Source: Allium sativum
Taxonomy: Eukaryota > Streptophyta > Magnoliopsida > Asparagales > Amaryllidaceae
NCBI GenBank assembly: GCA_030737875.1
Contig: CM060909.1
Span: 28,107,659 to 28,171,658, forward strand
Direction: 5' to 3'
DNA: 64,000 nucleotides
A program made the translations under genes and the position numbers. Below, piece after piece: positions 1 through 12,251 of the stretch (its first letter is position 1; the number at the start of each line of letters is the position of its first letter). Under the pieces are notes generated by a model. It was not told the DNA's origin and ran no database searches. It worked only from the letters and a program-made list of their open reading frames with translations.

Positions 1-1462
1 ACTCAGTGAATTGGGCAAAGGAAATTGCAAATATGGAGTATAATTGAGTAGAGATTTGCTTGAGGAGGATTTTGGTGGTAATTAGGGATGAAATGGAGTG
101 GTGGTTGCTCGGATTGGAGCTTAGGAATAGAAGAGATATTGGGTTCGGTGGAAATTTGTGGTTCGGGAAGTAGAAGTCAGCTGGAACGATATATATTATT
201 TCAGCCAAATTGGGTCAGGTTACAGGCCACGTCCCCTGAAGGGGAGCGGTCACTCTGGCCTAACGACCCGTATAAATAATAAATAAATTAAAAATTTTAC
301 AACGTCAAAACAACTTCTGGTCTCAACCAAATTTTCATATCAACTTCCAAAAAGGTTGTGACCACTGAATCGATCGAACTTAGAATAGGAAATCAGCTAG
401 AAGTCCGAAATAAAAATAAAAATGGATTCTCCCCTTACTAGCTGACAAATTAAAGGATTCAAAATCGAACACCCCAAAATTCCGGACGAAGGATTTTTCC
501 TTAGCCTTTTCGAAGAAAAATTTAAAACTTTTTCAAAAATGAAATTTATTATAAACTAACGGTTTCGTATTTATAAACCCATATTATTATTATTATTTGT
601 ATTACAAACTGGAAAAAAAATCTGTATTCAAAATGTTGGGGCTTTAAAATCTTTTATTGTGATGATTTAAATAAACTACCCAATATATAGAGGGATACTT
701 AAAATCACAAGGAATAAATATTTATTATTCTTAAGTTTATTGGAACATTCCTTGTCATTTCTAGTTCCTTCCTTCCTACCAATCAGATTTTATTTATTGA
801 ATTTACACAATAGCCCTACTAATTTTTGAAACATGAATAGATTAAAATTTAAAAATCATATCTTTATAAAACCATTTTTCAAAACCGTATTTCAAAACCT
901 TTGAAACCCATTTTATCTTTCTAAATAGTTTTAAAAATAAATTTTCCTCGAATACAAGGCCATGAACTCAATTGAATATTTTTCAATAAAGGTAGATTTG
1001 GAAATCCAATGAAGTAACGGACGGATATAGCTCGTGAGTATATTTCCAAAGTGGATATGACATACTAACGTGAACTTTTCCCGTTTTGGATCGAGCAATG
1101 GTCCTAATCAGAACTGCCAACGAAACCCATAAACCAGAAATCGTGACTATCTCGGTCGTAGCTATATTTTTTCGAGTCTCCAAACTCAAATCAATGGAAT
1201 CCACCATATGTCGTCCATAAGCTCTTCACAACGAGATCGCCAACGTATTGTAGGGTAAGACAGAATTGGCTAGAAACCCAAACTCAACATATTTCAACTC
1301 TTGGTCACTTAAACCCCGTTTTGTATAATTAGGCCCACGACCAATTTACCATCGAAATAAATTAAAGTTGAGTAATCAAGACGAAGAAAAACAAAAAAGA
1401 AAATTGAATTACGTTCTCTTACGGGTCTTAATTTAACTATTTCCACTAATCATTTGACCTAA
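1..1462 (-). other. presumed internal region of a minus-strand Ty3/gypsy element (runs off window)
   Basis: This lies on the internal side of the PBS at 1463-1474, so it should be the leader and start of gag of the element whose 5' LTR begins at 1477. I see no gag, zinc knuckle or long ORF on either strand. The longest minus-strand ORF (983-1207) has no recognisable domain. The segment is either a long non-coding leader or heavily decayed. The first 290 bases contain a short plus-strand ORF that I also do not recognise. Confidence 0.4.
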
Positions 1463-1474
1463 GCTTTGATACCA
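1463..1474 (-). other. primer-binding site, tRNA-Met type
   Basis: On the minus strand this reads TGGTATCAAAGC, one base from TGGTATCAGAGC, the usual initiator-tRNA-Met PBS of plant LTR elements. It sits two bases inside the LTR boundary, which reads TGTAACACCCC from 1477 on the plus strand. This fixes the LTR edge and the minus orientation. Confidence 0.75.
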
Positions 1475-2993
1475 AATGTAACACCCCACACTTTTCTATG
1501 CCCACATTTCGATGAAATCGAAACTTGAACACATCCAAGCACAGAGCGTATAGATTTGGTACCTGCAATAAATGAGCATGAGCATAATCAGAGTACGATA
1601 AGAAAACTCGCTGCAGAAACTAAATAGGATGAACTAGTATTAACTCAAGCAACTACCCTTTGAAAGTAAGTCACTTTGCCAATACCAAGCATGAGAGAGA
1701 ACAAGAACCAAAAGCCAAACTTAAACACCTGTAAGAACCCAACCTTCTCTAGAAAACCTAGGTGGTTGCAATGAGGAGGGATGTCAGAAAAACAAAATTC
1801 TGGTGAACAGGAAATGCACAACACAAATTGTTATACATAGATGTATCCCGTTTGGTTCAACCCAAGATATATGCCTACCAAGGTTAGGGATTCTAGCCCA
1901 TCCTTGTGGATAAAATTACGCATGACTCTAACTACCCTTCCCAAGGTAGATTTCTCAAAATGTGATACCAATATAGAAGCTTTCACATATATTTGTGAAA
2001 CCTTTATACCAACACATGGTTGGTAATTTAATCAAGGTTAGACCCCTAGTTATGGAGTTTCTATATACATATATATCTTCATTCACTCATCATCCTTCAA
2101 TATTTAATGTCTCACTGTCAATGGTAGATAAGGTGGATTCTCCTTGATCGCCTAAGACCCTAGGCAGACTTATTGGTCAATTATTATTCCTTGATAATTT
2201 ATCTAACATTGGTATAAACTAGAGGGCACTAGCTATGGGCCCTACTAGTTAAGGCTTCCGTCATTCACGCATACACCCTTCCCCCGCGTAAGGTGAAAGA
2301 CGGTATTTTATCGCTTGCTATACTATCTAGCTGACCTTATTGCATAATCTCCTTAGTCGCTTAATACTTTTTGTAGTAGGTATTCATATCTGACATTTTT
2401 ACTTTCCAAGTTTGGGTCAGCCATACACACACGCCATTTAAGACCCTTAAACTGAAAGACCTACTCCTAGGTGGACTCCTCGATCCAAGTCACTTAAGAC
2501 CCAAGGAAGCGGACTATACGCGAAGATTCCTAAGTTCGCAACCCCATAATACCTTTCCCTATCGGGATTAAATGGGCTATATTATTAAATCATCCCCGTT
2601 TAGTTTCTTTTCACGAAAATACTATACATACACAATCAATTATCGTCACGGGTTACTATGGTTAATAATGCTTCACATCACTAACCCACTAAGTCCAACT
2701 CTAACTTTTTATTATAAGTTCTATATTAATTAATTGTAAATAAGGAAAGTTATATCCTCCTTACTTTGGATATTTATTTAAATACTTCCCTAATTGGACT
2801 TAGTATTTAAACAACAGTCAACACCCATTGATCTCCTTTTCAAACCATTTACTTCTATTCATAAGTTTATTGCCCTTTATGACCGTAACGGTCATGTTTT
2901 TCTAAGTATTTTACCAGTCCCGAAGTATCTATTTGTTGTACCCCAATAGACAATTACTATTCTTATTTATTTATTTATTTATTTGTTTCCTGT

Positions 2994-3040
<47 letters not shown>
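2994..3040. repeat. (TA)n(TG)n microsatellite
   Basis: A short AT tract runs into an uninterrupted GT tract of about 34 bases, immediately upstream of the paired stem-loops in LTR family A. Confidence 0.9.
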
Positions 3041-3061
3041 TTGTGCGCCGGACCTCTCACG

Positions 3062-3134
3062 TTAAGTTGACTACTTGTGGATGTTGGATTTGTCAGTCGG
3101 TTTCATGTAGACTTCTACCACAAGTTAAACTTAA
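3062..3134. repeat. 73-nt stem-loop 1 in LTR family A
   Basis: The outer arms TTAAGTT and AACTTAA pair perfectly. After a short asymmetric internal loop, the inner arms ACTTGTGG and CCACAAGT pair perfectly. The apical part corresponds to the CCGG-loop-CCGG module of its sister hairpins but is degraded here (GTCAGTCGGTTTC). The length from outer arm to outer arm is 73 nt. Confidence 0.75.
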
Positions 3135-3179
3135 CCTCGTGCCTTAGCACACTTATATTTACGCATTAGACCCCTCACA

Positions 3180-3252
3180 TTAAGCTAACCACCTGTGGAT
3201 GCTAGATTTGCCGGTCGGTTCCGGAAAAACTTCTACCACAAGTTGAACTTAA
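3180..3252. repeat. 73-nt stem-loop 2 in LTR family A
   Basis: The outer arms are TTAAGCT and AACTTAA, the inner arms CCTGTGG and CCACAAG. The apical hairpin CCGG-TCGGTT-CCGG is intact. It is the second tandem copy, 45 nt after the first, and has the same 73-nt span. Confidence 0.75.
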
Positions 3253-4746
3253 CCTCGTGTCTAAATGCGGTTAAAATTCAAATTCCCTAATTGGGATTTA
3301 CAACATTAATCCTAACCAATTTAGGAATTGTAACCATTACCATATTCTATTCATTTTCCCCAGTCAACATCGATTGCAACTCTTATTTATTGATATGCGG
3401 CCTATTTATAGAAATTAATTATATTGATTGCTATAATGGTCACCACTAATATATTAATTCAATATGGATTGCATTTTCATATATAACTCCATAATTTAAT
3501 ATCATTCAACCATTCAAATATTCATTAAAATGTATATTTTATCGTTTTACGCAAATTTGGATAGATAATGTATATACTTATATTTATTTTCTTCACGTAG
3601 TTAATGTAGTTATTTTCTTTATTATTATTTTAATTAATTTAATAATTTGGTTTTAATCAATAACCAAGCATTCCTTTTTGCATTCAATCTTGCCAAAAAG
3701 GTTCCAAATCTTACAAAAAGACCATTAGCTATGATTATTGTAAATTATGCATGATTAATGGAATTGACATATTTTCAAATCATAAGAAATATATGTTTGT
3801 GTATATTTTGGAATAGCTGATGCAAACTACACGCAAATATGTTTATTTATATTTATACGTACATTTGCACCACTTTTCCCTTTTTCAATCTTTTTAGCAT
3901 ATCTCTTGTGAATTCAAAATAATGTCTTTTTGTTCAAAAAGAGGAAAATGACATGTTTACAACAAATAAGCCAAAACCCAACAACATTGAACACAAATAG
4001 GCATATTTCTTTTAAAATTACAAGCACATAATCTACCATTGTATCTTTTTATCCAAATTCAAATAATTTATCATTCGACACTGAAACTAGAGTTCTGGAA
4101 TATAACTATATCAAAAAATGGTGTTTAATGGGACTGATTTCCAGATCTACAGTGTTTTGTAACAACCACAATATATTTCCAACATAATTATAGGCAATAT
4201 GGATAAACAATTTATGCAAACCTACAGTTAATATTATTCTTAGCCACAATTCACAATTACCAAGTTTTAACCATATTCATTAGCAAATCTGATAGGTGCC
4301 AATTCAAATAGAACAATATTATGAACTGATCTGATGAAAATAGGGATATACCTCGAGATCTAGTACAAACGAGATAAATATGCTATTATAACTTTGTATA
4401 TAAATTTCCCCCTAACCTGGAAGCATCCAAATCTGAAGTTTGAATAATCTTCTAGGCCTACAATTCCTAAATTCTTAAAATCTATAATTTATATGGAAAG
4501 GGGATACTTTCAGATTTGTAGATATGTAAGAAAATAGGAAGAGAAAGGAGAATCTGATGTAGAGCGTCAATTCACATTCTTTTCCATTGGATCTGATAAT
4601 CCCTTTCAATCCTATATGATTTGTACTTTATTTGTTGTATATGAATATATTTGTAATTAAGAAATTAGGTTGGAAGAGAAAGGGAAATGGCAGAGCTTCG
4701 CTGCTGCCTATAGATTTGTGCAGAAAAGAATGAGGCCTTACCCCTT

Positions 4747-4755
4747 TATTTATAG
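4747..4755 (-). promoter_or_regulatory. TATA-box candidate of LTR family A
   Basis: Reads CTATAAATA on the minus strand, at the position expected for an LTR promoter driving leftward transcription toward the PBS at 1463. Confidence 0.45.
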
Positions 4756-5131
4756 GAGTAGAATTGTCCATGAAACGTCAGATTTGATTTAATAAACATC
4801 TGTCTGTATATATTTAATATTACATAGCCAAAACCCTAGACATCACTGTTTGGCTCAATCAAGCGGTCACAGCCAGCGGTCGACCTGGCAGTGAGGTGGC
4901 TGGGGAATTATTATTTTATATAGATATAATATTCTATCTTATTTATTTTCCATTCTTTACTGTAGTTCGTCTATAACTTTTTCGTACTACTTCCGTTCGC
5001 GGAACTCCAAACATTAAAGTTGACTAGAATTCTGAGATGAACGAATCGGTTAAAGTTTCATAGTCAAATTTCATCGTTTGTAGACGTTCCTATTTTCAAA
5101 ATTTTAATAATCAATTTCTATTGCCAAAATT

Positions 5132-7359
5132 CCGGACTGGCTCCTTTATTGGATGAGGAATAAGGTGCCTTCGTTTTCGTTCAGACTCAAAACACACTTG
5201 TAAATGGATGTATGTATGACATTGTAATTTAGGGCATAACTAATGGTTTCTATTGATGATATATCAATTGGTGGTGGAGGATTTATTCTCTTATCTTAAC
5301 ACCATCCTCTGAGACTTATACACTCAGAGGGTTATATTTTAATAGACACCGATTATATGTTGTGAATTGACAATGTGGCATGCTAAGTGATGAGCTATTG
5401 AAGATCAAAGCATGGCTTATTGAAACGCATCTTTGTGCAACGAGACTTCGACAAGCCTCACATCCTGGAAATGACCGAAATAGGAAAAATGTGCAAGGTT
5501 ATGGGGTTCGCGACCCTTAGGGGTTTATCATTTCCTTTTATATTTTTGAAGTAACATTATGGTATAGAGCCTAGGTGTTTGTTATGTGGCTTTGATAAGG
5601 TAGTGCTATGGTATATTACCTAGGCATTTTACTATTGTGGTTTTGTTGGAAATTCAGAATCCTGTAGAAAAGGTCGGTAACGACTAGTAAATGGCATACT
5701 CGTGTGACATGGATTGGATAGCACCGACCACCTTGTGTTGGCAGATAAGGGTTTACTTTGCGGGACGTCCCTCTAGAGCCATGCTCATTCGTTAAGGAAG
5801 TTTCTTAGCCTTGGTCATTTGTTGGAAAAACCCATTTTGAAAACAGTTTAGGTTCGTATATGATTCTGAACCCAACTCACCTGCAACGTGCCCATATAAT
5901 TTTATATTGTAGATTCTGCGTAAAACGCGTAAGAGGTCGGTATAATATTATGGTACCTATGTTGGCTAAGATTAATGCATTTATTTGCAAAAGTTATTTT
6001 CACACTATGCACTAATAACAATATATGAGGATTTTTCACGTATCGAGCATATTTTGGTTATCATAAGAAAAACCTCACCCAAATGTGCGTTTGCATGGTG
6101 TATGTGGCATGAGACCTTATGGTAGCTTCATTTTATAAAGAGCATCGCGAGTTTTTATGCACTGTTATTCATATGGGGAAAACCCGTTCTGTGTTATACG
6201 ACGTGGACCTATGATTTACCTTACTTTAAAATGAAAGTAACTTTGTTTAGCTCTCACACCAGTCAACTGACTGACTCAGAGTTTATTGTTTCCCACCTAA
6301 ACTCTGAATACCCATATTTTCCACATGGGCAGCTTGGTAGTTTTGGTTTTGAAGATTTAGCCTTAGATTCTTTTTTTAAGCAGGATTCTGGATAGTGGCT
6401 GGAGTTATACTCTGGATCATTTCTTAGTCTTTCGTTGAGAGTTTTATATTTCCACTGTGTATGTATTTTTAGTATACTATGATGTTTGTTGTACTCTGAC
6501 ATATTCTTGCACTTTGATGTATTATTGTGATATTATTAATAGAGAAAAGTTCTTTTGTTATGTGCTAACGTGTAAGTACCCGACAATCCACCTTTGAGAA
6601 CGGTTTAAATCGATTTAATTACCGAGTTGAACTGGACCCAGAAATAGGATGTTTCAGTGTGTATGCGTGTGTGTATATATATATGAATATAGACAGGAAT
6701 AAGAGCCCCTCCTCCAAACAGTGCAGCACCCCTATAGCCCCTTAATTTCCACCACGCATCCTTGTCTCTCTCTCTCTCTCTCCTCCCACTAATTTTCTCT
6801 CTCCCCACTAACTTTTTTAAATATAAATGAGTGGATGACAACAAAGGCAAAATGGATGCTACAAAATAGGGGTGCCTTGGAATATACATATTAGCGACTA
6901 TTGGGACACAAAATTAAACACAGAATTAGAAAAACAAACTCTGAACCGTAGGAATTGTTTGTCTTTATATGGAAGGTAAAACTCGGGGGGAGATCTAGTG
7001 GTTGAGATTGCTTATGTCTAAATCTGTTAGGCACAAATTTTTGACATAAATTGTGATACAATTAATCTCCACTATTAGAACGTGAATTCCACTCCTCCAC
7101 ATAAGAAAAAAAAACCAACAGTTGAGGTTTTGTGTCTCAATATTTGTGTTTGTCTAAATAGTCACTCCCTTTATATACACACACAAATTGTGATACAATT
7201 AATCTCCACCATTGGATCGTGAATTCCACTCCTCCACATAAGAAAAAAAAAACCCCGGAAGCTGTGTAGCGGCATAAACCTCTTTTTCGAAATGATCGAG
7301 GTTTTGTGTCTCAATATTTTTTTTGTCTAAATAGTCGCTCACTTTATATATATATATAT

Positions 7360-7411
<52 letters not shown>

Positions 7412-8496
7412 TTGTGTGTGTGTGTATGCATATTACACTCCCAAACAGTGCAGCACCCAAATAGCCATGATTTTCACCACACCTTACCATTTCTCTCTCT
7501 CTGTATGTACTTGCCTTTCTTCCCTTCTAATTTATTTTATTATAAATTAATTCACGTATTCGCTACCATTATCGTTTGTTTGGTCATATTATCTCTTTTT
7601 GTCAGAAGATAATCCCCTATAACCAAAATCCCTTATCCCCTTATATCCAACCAATCAGAACCCCCTGAATTCCACCTTTTTGCAATTAAGCCCTCGTTTT
7701 TTCCTGACTTGAATGTAAAAAGGTGAAAATCATAGGTTTGATTGGTTGGGCATGAGGGACTAGGGGATTTTGGGTACAAAGGATTTTCTCTCCTTCTTGT
7801 CATCTTACCTACTTCGTATCCAATGAGCTTCCCCTAAATAAGCCCCTCCGTATGGCTCCCTCCAAACATTGGAAAGCCAAAGTTTATGTCCCCATCCCAT
7901 TTTTATCTTACTCCTTAGCCTCGCCTTTTATCTTCTTCCCTTGCTTCCTCATCCTTGCCTTCTTCTCACCTTGTTGTCACGTTTCCCTCTTGCTTGTTGA
8001 CCATCCAGCTTCTCCTCCGCTTGGTCATCCTAATTTCCTTCCCGTAGGTAGCTTTTTGCCTCCATGTTATTTCCATGTTTGTGCTCTTAAGGTGAAATTT
8101 ATCCATGCAATCATTTATGGTCCTCTAAGTGTTGAAGTTATTGCTCTGGAGTTAATCAAGGAATCGGATTAAGGTACTCAAGTAACGTGGAAAAATAAGG
8201 TTGGGACTTGAATCTGTAAATAGAGCGTCTTATGCATCCACCCAAATCGGAAAAAATTTCGTATGCGGTTTCAGATGATGAGAAACATGATCTAGAGCTC
8301 TACTACATGTTTTTATATGAAGAGCTAGTCCACTACGATGATGGTGAACTCCATGTGAACAACAAATGAATTTTTCTAGCGGCTCCGGATTGGGAATGGA
8401 TAAGATTTATGGCCACCTTCTCTTAGTTATTGTCCTAAGTTGATTAGATGGTTATGTCATTGTGTTGGGATCCACTTATGTATATTTCTTGTTATG
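5132..8496. other. unassigned repeat-rich spacer
   Basis: No coding sequence is supported. ORFs at 6605-6889, 7394-7612 and 7852-8172 are low-complexity or unrecognised. An 18-base string (CCAAACAGTGCAGCACCC) at about 6714 recurs near 7440 with similar following sequence, so at least two members of one unidentified repeat family are present. (TA)n and (TG)n tracts lie at about 7347-7426. Confidence 0.5.
7048..7352. repeat. two-copy direct duplication, about 137-168 bp
   Basis: A block starting AAATTGTGATACAATTAATC at 7048 recurs at 7185. Both copies contain the string CCACTCCTCCACATAAG, an A-run, then GAGGTTTTGTGTCTCAATAT and a CTAAATAGTC segment. The second copy has about 30 extra bases after its A-run. 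Confidence 0.8.
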
Positions 8497-8735
8497 TTAG
8501 ACCATAACCAACAATCTGTTATGTTCAGTTATTCTCTCTCTTTTTTTTGCAACTGGTCCAACGAGCCGAGCAACCAGAAGGGCGGAAGCAGCCGCGGGCT
8601 GGCCACAACAGAGTTTACAACGACAAAGAGTCTGTCGTTATAAGATTACAATGGAAAACTCTTTGATGTTGTGACATTATAATGGCAAACACTTTGCCGT
8701 TATAAAGTTATAATGGCAAAGTGTTTACTGTTATA
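8497..8735. repeat. left TIR, TSD and subterminal palindromes of the Harbinger composite
   Basis: TTA at 8497-8499 precedes the terminus at 8500. A GC-rich stretch at 8540-8615 is followed by four imperfect palindromic units between 8617 and 8735. Examples are ACGACAAAGAGTCTGTCGT and ATGGCAAACACTTTGCCGT. Repeated dyads next to a TIR are typical transposase or Myb-partner binding sites; that role is inferred. Confidence 0.6.
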
Positions 8736-8911
8736 AACCCAAACCTAGAAACCCCCCGTCGCTGCTGCCCTCCTTTTCATTCTCCTTCCCTAATTTCCAA
8801 ACCCGAAAAAACCATATCCTCCCCCATTTTCACCTAAATTTTCTACCAATTCACCAATCCGTAAGCTTTTAACCAAATTAACTACCGTATTTAAGATATT
8901 CATTCGAAAAT

Positions 8912-9301
8912 ATGGCTGGATTACTAAAAAAATCCGCGAAAAAAAAAAAATTCATGCACGGCGAAGATGGTGGCACCGGGGGTAGTGGCGCAGGCGGGAA
9001 TGGTGCAGGAGGTAGTGGCGAACAACCAGTCGCATCGTACGTGCCCGGAATAGAAGACTTGCTTGCAGCCTCCGAAAACATGGAGAAGCAAGAAGTAGAT
9101 GCGCACGAGGAAGGCAGTCGTCGTGGACACGGCGGCCGTACAGGCGGACGAGTGGGCAGGTCGTGTAGGGGTGTGGGATCGGTTTCCGCTAGACAGGGCG
9201 ATCTAGATAGTTGTCTGGATCTGAACCTCAGCGCCGCGAAGCTTCCTATGCTATCCAACTTTCTCAATCTTCCAGAGGGCCAAGTACATGTTAGCACGTA
9301 G
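8912..9301 (+). CDS. hypothetical basic/glycine-rich protein, 129 aa, in transposon
   Basis: I do not recognise this protein. The ORF starts with a lysine-rich stretch (residues 5-13, KKSAKKKKF), followed by a low-complexity Gly/Ala/Ser segment (about residues 18-37), an acidic middle and a C-terminal half with a Gly/Arg patch (residues 70-85). There is no signal peptide or membrane segment. It lies just inside the left terminus of the Harbinger-bounded mosaic and about 300 bp upstream of the PMD pseudogene on the same strand, so it could be a leader ORF or first exon of that gene. The segment is much more GC-rich than its surroundings. Overlapping minus-strand ORFs of similar length show how weak the evidence for coding is. 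Confidence 0.35.
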   Translation: MAGLLKKSAKKKKFMHGEDGGTGGSGAGGNGAGGSGEQPVASYVPGIEDLLAASENMEKQEVDAHEEGSRRGHGGRTGGRVGRSCRGVGSVSARQGDLDSCLDLNLSAAKLPMLSNFLNLPEGQVHVST

Positions 9302-9605
9302 TTGAGTTTGGCTACAAGTATTTTTAGTATTATATAAATAATATTCTTTGAGTATATAGTATAACATTTTATTGAAATGTTGATAGTCGCGGAATATACG
9401 TTCACGTGGTTCGTTAGCGAACACCCTTAGATATTATCATGCACACTTGGCAGGTAAGGAGGGGTCGTAGCACTATTACATGCTCTTGGATTTCATTTTT
9501 TTTCTAGGTAATATTAAAGACCTTTTAATGAAACAAGTGGATAATTTATTAGTCCTAGTTTATCTTATTGTGCACTTTACAATTGTAGGAATAAACCATG
9601 TTATA

Positions 9606-11135
9606 AATGCTGATGTTCAATTGTGTGCGGCCATTGCTCTATGGTGATACAAAACCACACACACATTTCACTTTCCTCGTGGTGAGTTAGGACTTACACC
9701 GCTTGATTTCTCCATGCTTACTAGTATTAGTATTGGAGTAGCTGCTTATCCCCCACTGCCTTTTGATGATGGTCAATGGCGTGACCGTGCACTTCTTCAT
9801 GATCTACTGCCTCATTTTGACAATTCTGATGCATCGTATCAGGCATAATGCGCTGTTAGAGTGAGCGCCATCCGTGCGGCCATGTATAGCATACTCGCTC
9901 AGTACTCTGTTGATGACGACTTGGAGCTTGCTCGATTATTTGTGTTATACCATATGGGTAACCTATTCTTTAGTTCTTCGAGCAGTAGTTTGCCTGTCGG
10001 ATTTGTTGCGGTCACGGCTAAGTTAAATCTCGATGGGGCGATTTTATATGATTGGGGCACACCTATTCTTGCATACCTATACTGATATCTTGACATGCAG
10101 TGCACCATCTATGATTCTCAAGTTCTTTATATGGTTTCTGGGAGTTGTTCCAGTATTGGTATTTTGAGTACTCTAGGAACTTTCATTTTGTCACCCGTAC
10201 TTCAGACCCGTCGACCTTTTTCCCCCGTATAAACTTTTGGACTGTGGACAACCGGGGTCCAGGGATAATGAGTCACGACATGTGTATCCAGTTGCCCACA
10301 ACCAGATCGACCTGAGGATGTATAGGGATCAGATTATATGGCATCCATTTGAGTAGAGTACATCATTTGGTCTTGATATTATACAAATTGCTAGGATGCT
10401 TACCGGACGGAGATTTCCACTTATATCTTATCCCTTGGCGGTAGGTGCTTATTGGTTTCTTGGTGAGAGGTGTTGGAGACAGTTGTATGACTTCGATGCT
10501 ATTCCCGATGATCCACACCCACATACTTATTGGTGTACGATTTACCCGACCGATCAGCTAAATATTGCCATGGCAGCAGATTTTTCACTGGATCCTCCGA
10601 GATGATTACACATGCAGCTCCGATTGATTTAGTAGGGCTATCTGCTATACGACACGACATACATCCACATGTTTTCGAGGATATTACTCAACCAAGCCAG
10701 GGTTTTTGTGCACCTGATCATGTGGCGGCCGCTGGTCATTTTGGTTGGACCATGGCAGTGCCCACTATTGGACCAGATCGTTACGTTGACGTGTTTCATC
10801 CTCCGGCCCATGATGATTACTTGGATTCATCGAAGACATCATATGCTGATCTGTATGACATGCAGATGGGGATTAGGCATACGGGCTACGTAGAGCATAG
10901 GCGTAGCCTAGATTACTATGATGGTGAGCTGCGTCGTGTTGCAGAGGAGGCACGACAGCATCAGGCGCATTTAGAGGCCCAGCTTGAGGCAGAGCGCAAG
11001 AGATTTCAGGACATGCAGATGTATTACCAGCTGTTGCATGGTGCTGGGTCGAGTCATCCTCTGGATGATGATGATGATGATGAGAGACGTCGTCGATGCC
11101 ACACACGTCCATGTACAGATGGATCGGACCAGTGA
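9606..11135 (+). pseudogene. plant mobile domain (PMD) protein pseudogene
   Basis: PMD proteins (the MAIN/MAIL family and transposon-borne relatives) share a large domain thought to be domesticated from transposons. Here the signature opening THTFHFPRGELGLTPLDF is readable at about 9660, followed by the ILYDWGTPILAYLY motif (near 10040-10083) and, after frame breaks, RMYRDQIIWHPF (about 10318-10353) and the tail SYPLAVGAYWFLGERCWRQL. The C-terminal part (10530-11135) has a charged coiled-coil-like stretch (ELRRVAEEARQHQAHLEAQL) and a run of seven Asp codons. Breaks include TGA at 9645, TAA at 9846, TGA at 10083 where Arg is expected, at least one frameshift between 10130 and 10310, and a stop just before 10390. 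The domain identification is firm. It is not a functional gene. It could be cargo of the Harbinger-bounded element or a remnant of another transposon nested there. Confidence 0.75.
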
Positions 11136-11672
11136 CTTACTACCACTATTATGTACTTTCGCAGTTTTTAGTTGCATGTTCCTATTTATTTAGTAGACGT
11201 TCTGTATTTGTTGACTTCCACTATTATGTACTTTCGATGTATTACATTTTCGTAGTTGCCATTTGTATGTTCCTATTTTTTTAGTAGACGTTTTGTATTT
11301 GTTGACTACCACTATTATGTGCTTTCGATGTATTTTGTGTACGTTCTGGTTATGTTTCTGTGTAGAGACTGTATTTGGTTCTGGTTATGTAATGTCGATG
11401 TATTCGTTGAACAAGATTGTTGCGGAAGCAATTAGAGCCGGTATGTTCTGTTGTTCTATTTCCTGTAAGTTTTGTTTGGAATGTATTAACATTTGAATTT
11501 GATGTTGAACAAGATTGGCCTCTTCTCGTTTAGAAATGCAAGATTCTTAAATAGCACGTCAACAGAACAAGGTTTACAAATAACTACATATTCTACGTAC
11601 AAACATCAAATTAAATAGACAGTAAAACAACAATAAAATCATAATACCATAAGCCTACTCAGTTCCATAGCA
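11136..11672. repeat. minisatellite plus GRF-gene 3' remnant
   Basis: Three copies of a block containing CCACTATTATGTACTTTCG start near 11143, 11218 and 11312. They are spaced by about 75-95 bp and carry AGTAGACGTTCTGTATTTG between them. From about 11408 the sequence (TTGAACAAGATTGTTGCGG onward) matches the 3' end and downstream flank of the GRF pseudogene at 26935-27250. This segment is therefore a truncated copy of that unit lacking its zinc finger. Confidence 0.65.
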
Positions 11673-12251
11673 GGTCAACCAATTATAGTGGAGCTTATAC
11701 GCTTCGTAACTAACAAATTCCTCACAATACTCGAAAAGGCAATGAGAATCATATGTTTCTTGATTTGTTTTAAATATGTTCTCATCTTCAACCATTTCGA
11801 TAATCTCTGTGTACCGATCACAAGCGTCTGTAAACTGATGATTAGCCTTTTGGATTTCAACTGATGTTTGTCTAGTGGGCCGGGAATGATGGTTGTTTTA
11901 TAGCCTCGCGATCATTGCCCATATTTCTTCATATGTTAAACCCCCTCCACTTTGCATCAGTAACTCATCTCTCTTTTCAACCTCAGCCTCAATATAGGAT
12001 TTTACGAGGGCCAGCAAATCCTTGGAAGAAAGTTCTCGAGTTGGAGAATTCAATGTTTGAACATTATTACTAGGCCGTTGATTTACTGGAGAAGGACGCG
12101 GAGCTATAACCGCTCGATGTTGAATCGCGACAGGCACCTCTTCAATTTGTGTATCATGAACTAATCCAACTTCGTTATCGTTGACTAAGTTTCGTTCGTA
12201 CTCATCAAAAATCCTTCCCATTTGTTCATCGCTTATTTCTGAATCGTCCAT
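11673..12251 (-). pseudogene. hypothetical transposon-borne protein, one in-frame stop
   Basis: I do not recognise the family. From the ATG at 12249-12251 the frame is open for 117 codons, hits TAA, then continues open in the same frame for about 74 codons to a stop near 11673. The stop follows IWAMIARL and is one transition from CAA. The first half is acidic (MDDSEISDEQMG at the N-terminus) and rich in Asn/Pro in the middle. The second half is rich in Glu, Tyr and His (EAYKLHYNWLTCYGTE near the C-terminus). No membrane or secretion signal is visible. It is convergent with the PMD pseudogene and lies within the Harbinger-bounded mosaic, so transposon cargo is the likeliest status. Confidence 0.45.

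Larger units (their letters stand above)
1477..5131 (-). repeat. Ty3/gypsy 5' LTR (family A), decayed
   Basis: The left edge is fixed by TGTAACACCCC next to the PBS. The right edge is approximate: sequence around 5115-5131 resembles the terminal zone of the chromovirus LTRs further right (an AAAATTCCGG-like string), but the expected GGTGTTACA terminus is missing, so the end is lost or truncated. Shared architecture with the 15.3-26.3 kb LTRs supports the call: a pair of 73-nt stem-loops, a GGTCGACC-containing tract near 4880, and a minus-strand TATA box upstream of the U5 side. It is the same superfamily but a clearly different family. The sequence diverges strongly outside these landmarks. 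Confidence 0.6.

Noticed and set aside
3062..3252. tRNA genes (because the stem-loops are 72-73 nt)
   Set aside because: The fold is a long hairpin with an apical stem, not a cloverleaf; no D-arm, anticodon or CCA context.
6605..6889. 94-aa minus-strand ORF
   Set aside because: Built on CT-repeat and (TG)n/(TA)n sequence.
7852..8172. Membrane-protein-like ORF of 106 aa
   Set aside because: Hydrophobicity comes from T/C-rich DNA; no recognisable domain, no neighbours supporting it.
8878..9405. 175-aa minus-strand ORF
   Set aside because: Pro/Ser-rich shadow of the Gly/Arg-rich plus-strand ORF at 8912.
9606..11135. PMD gene as a functional host MAIN/MAIL gene
   Set aside because: Several stops and frameshifts, and it lies between transposon termini among other transposon pseudogenes.
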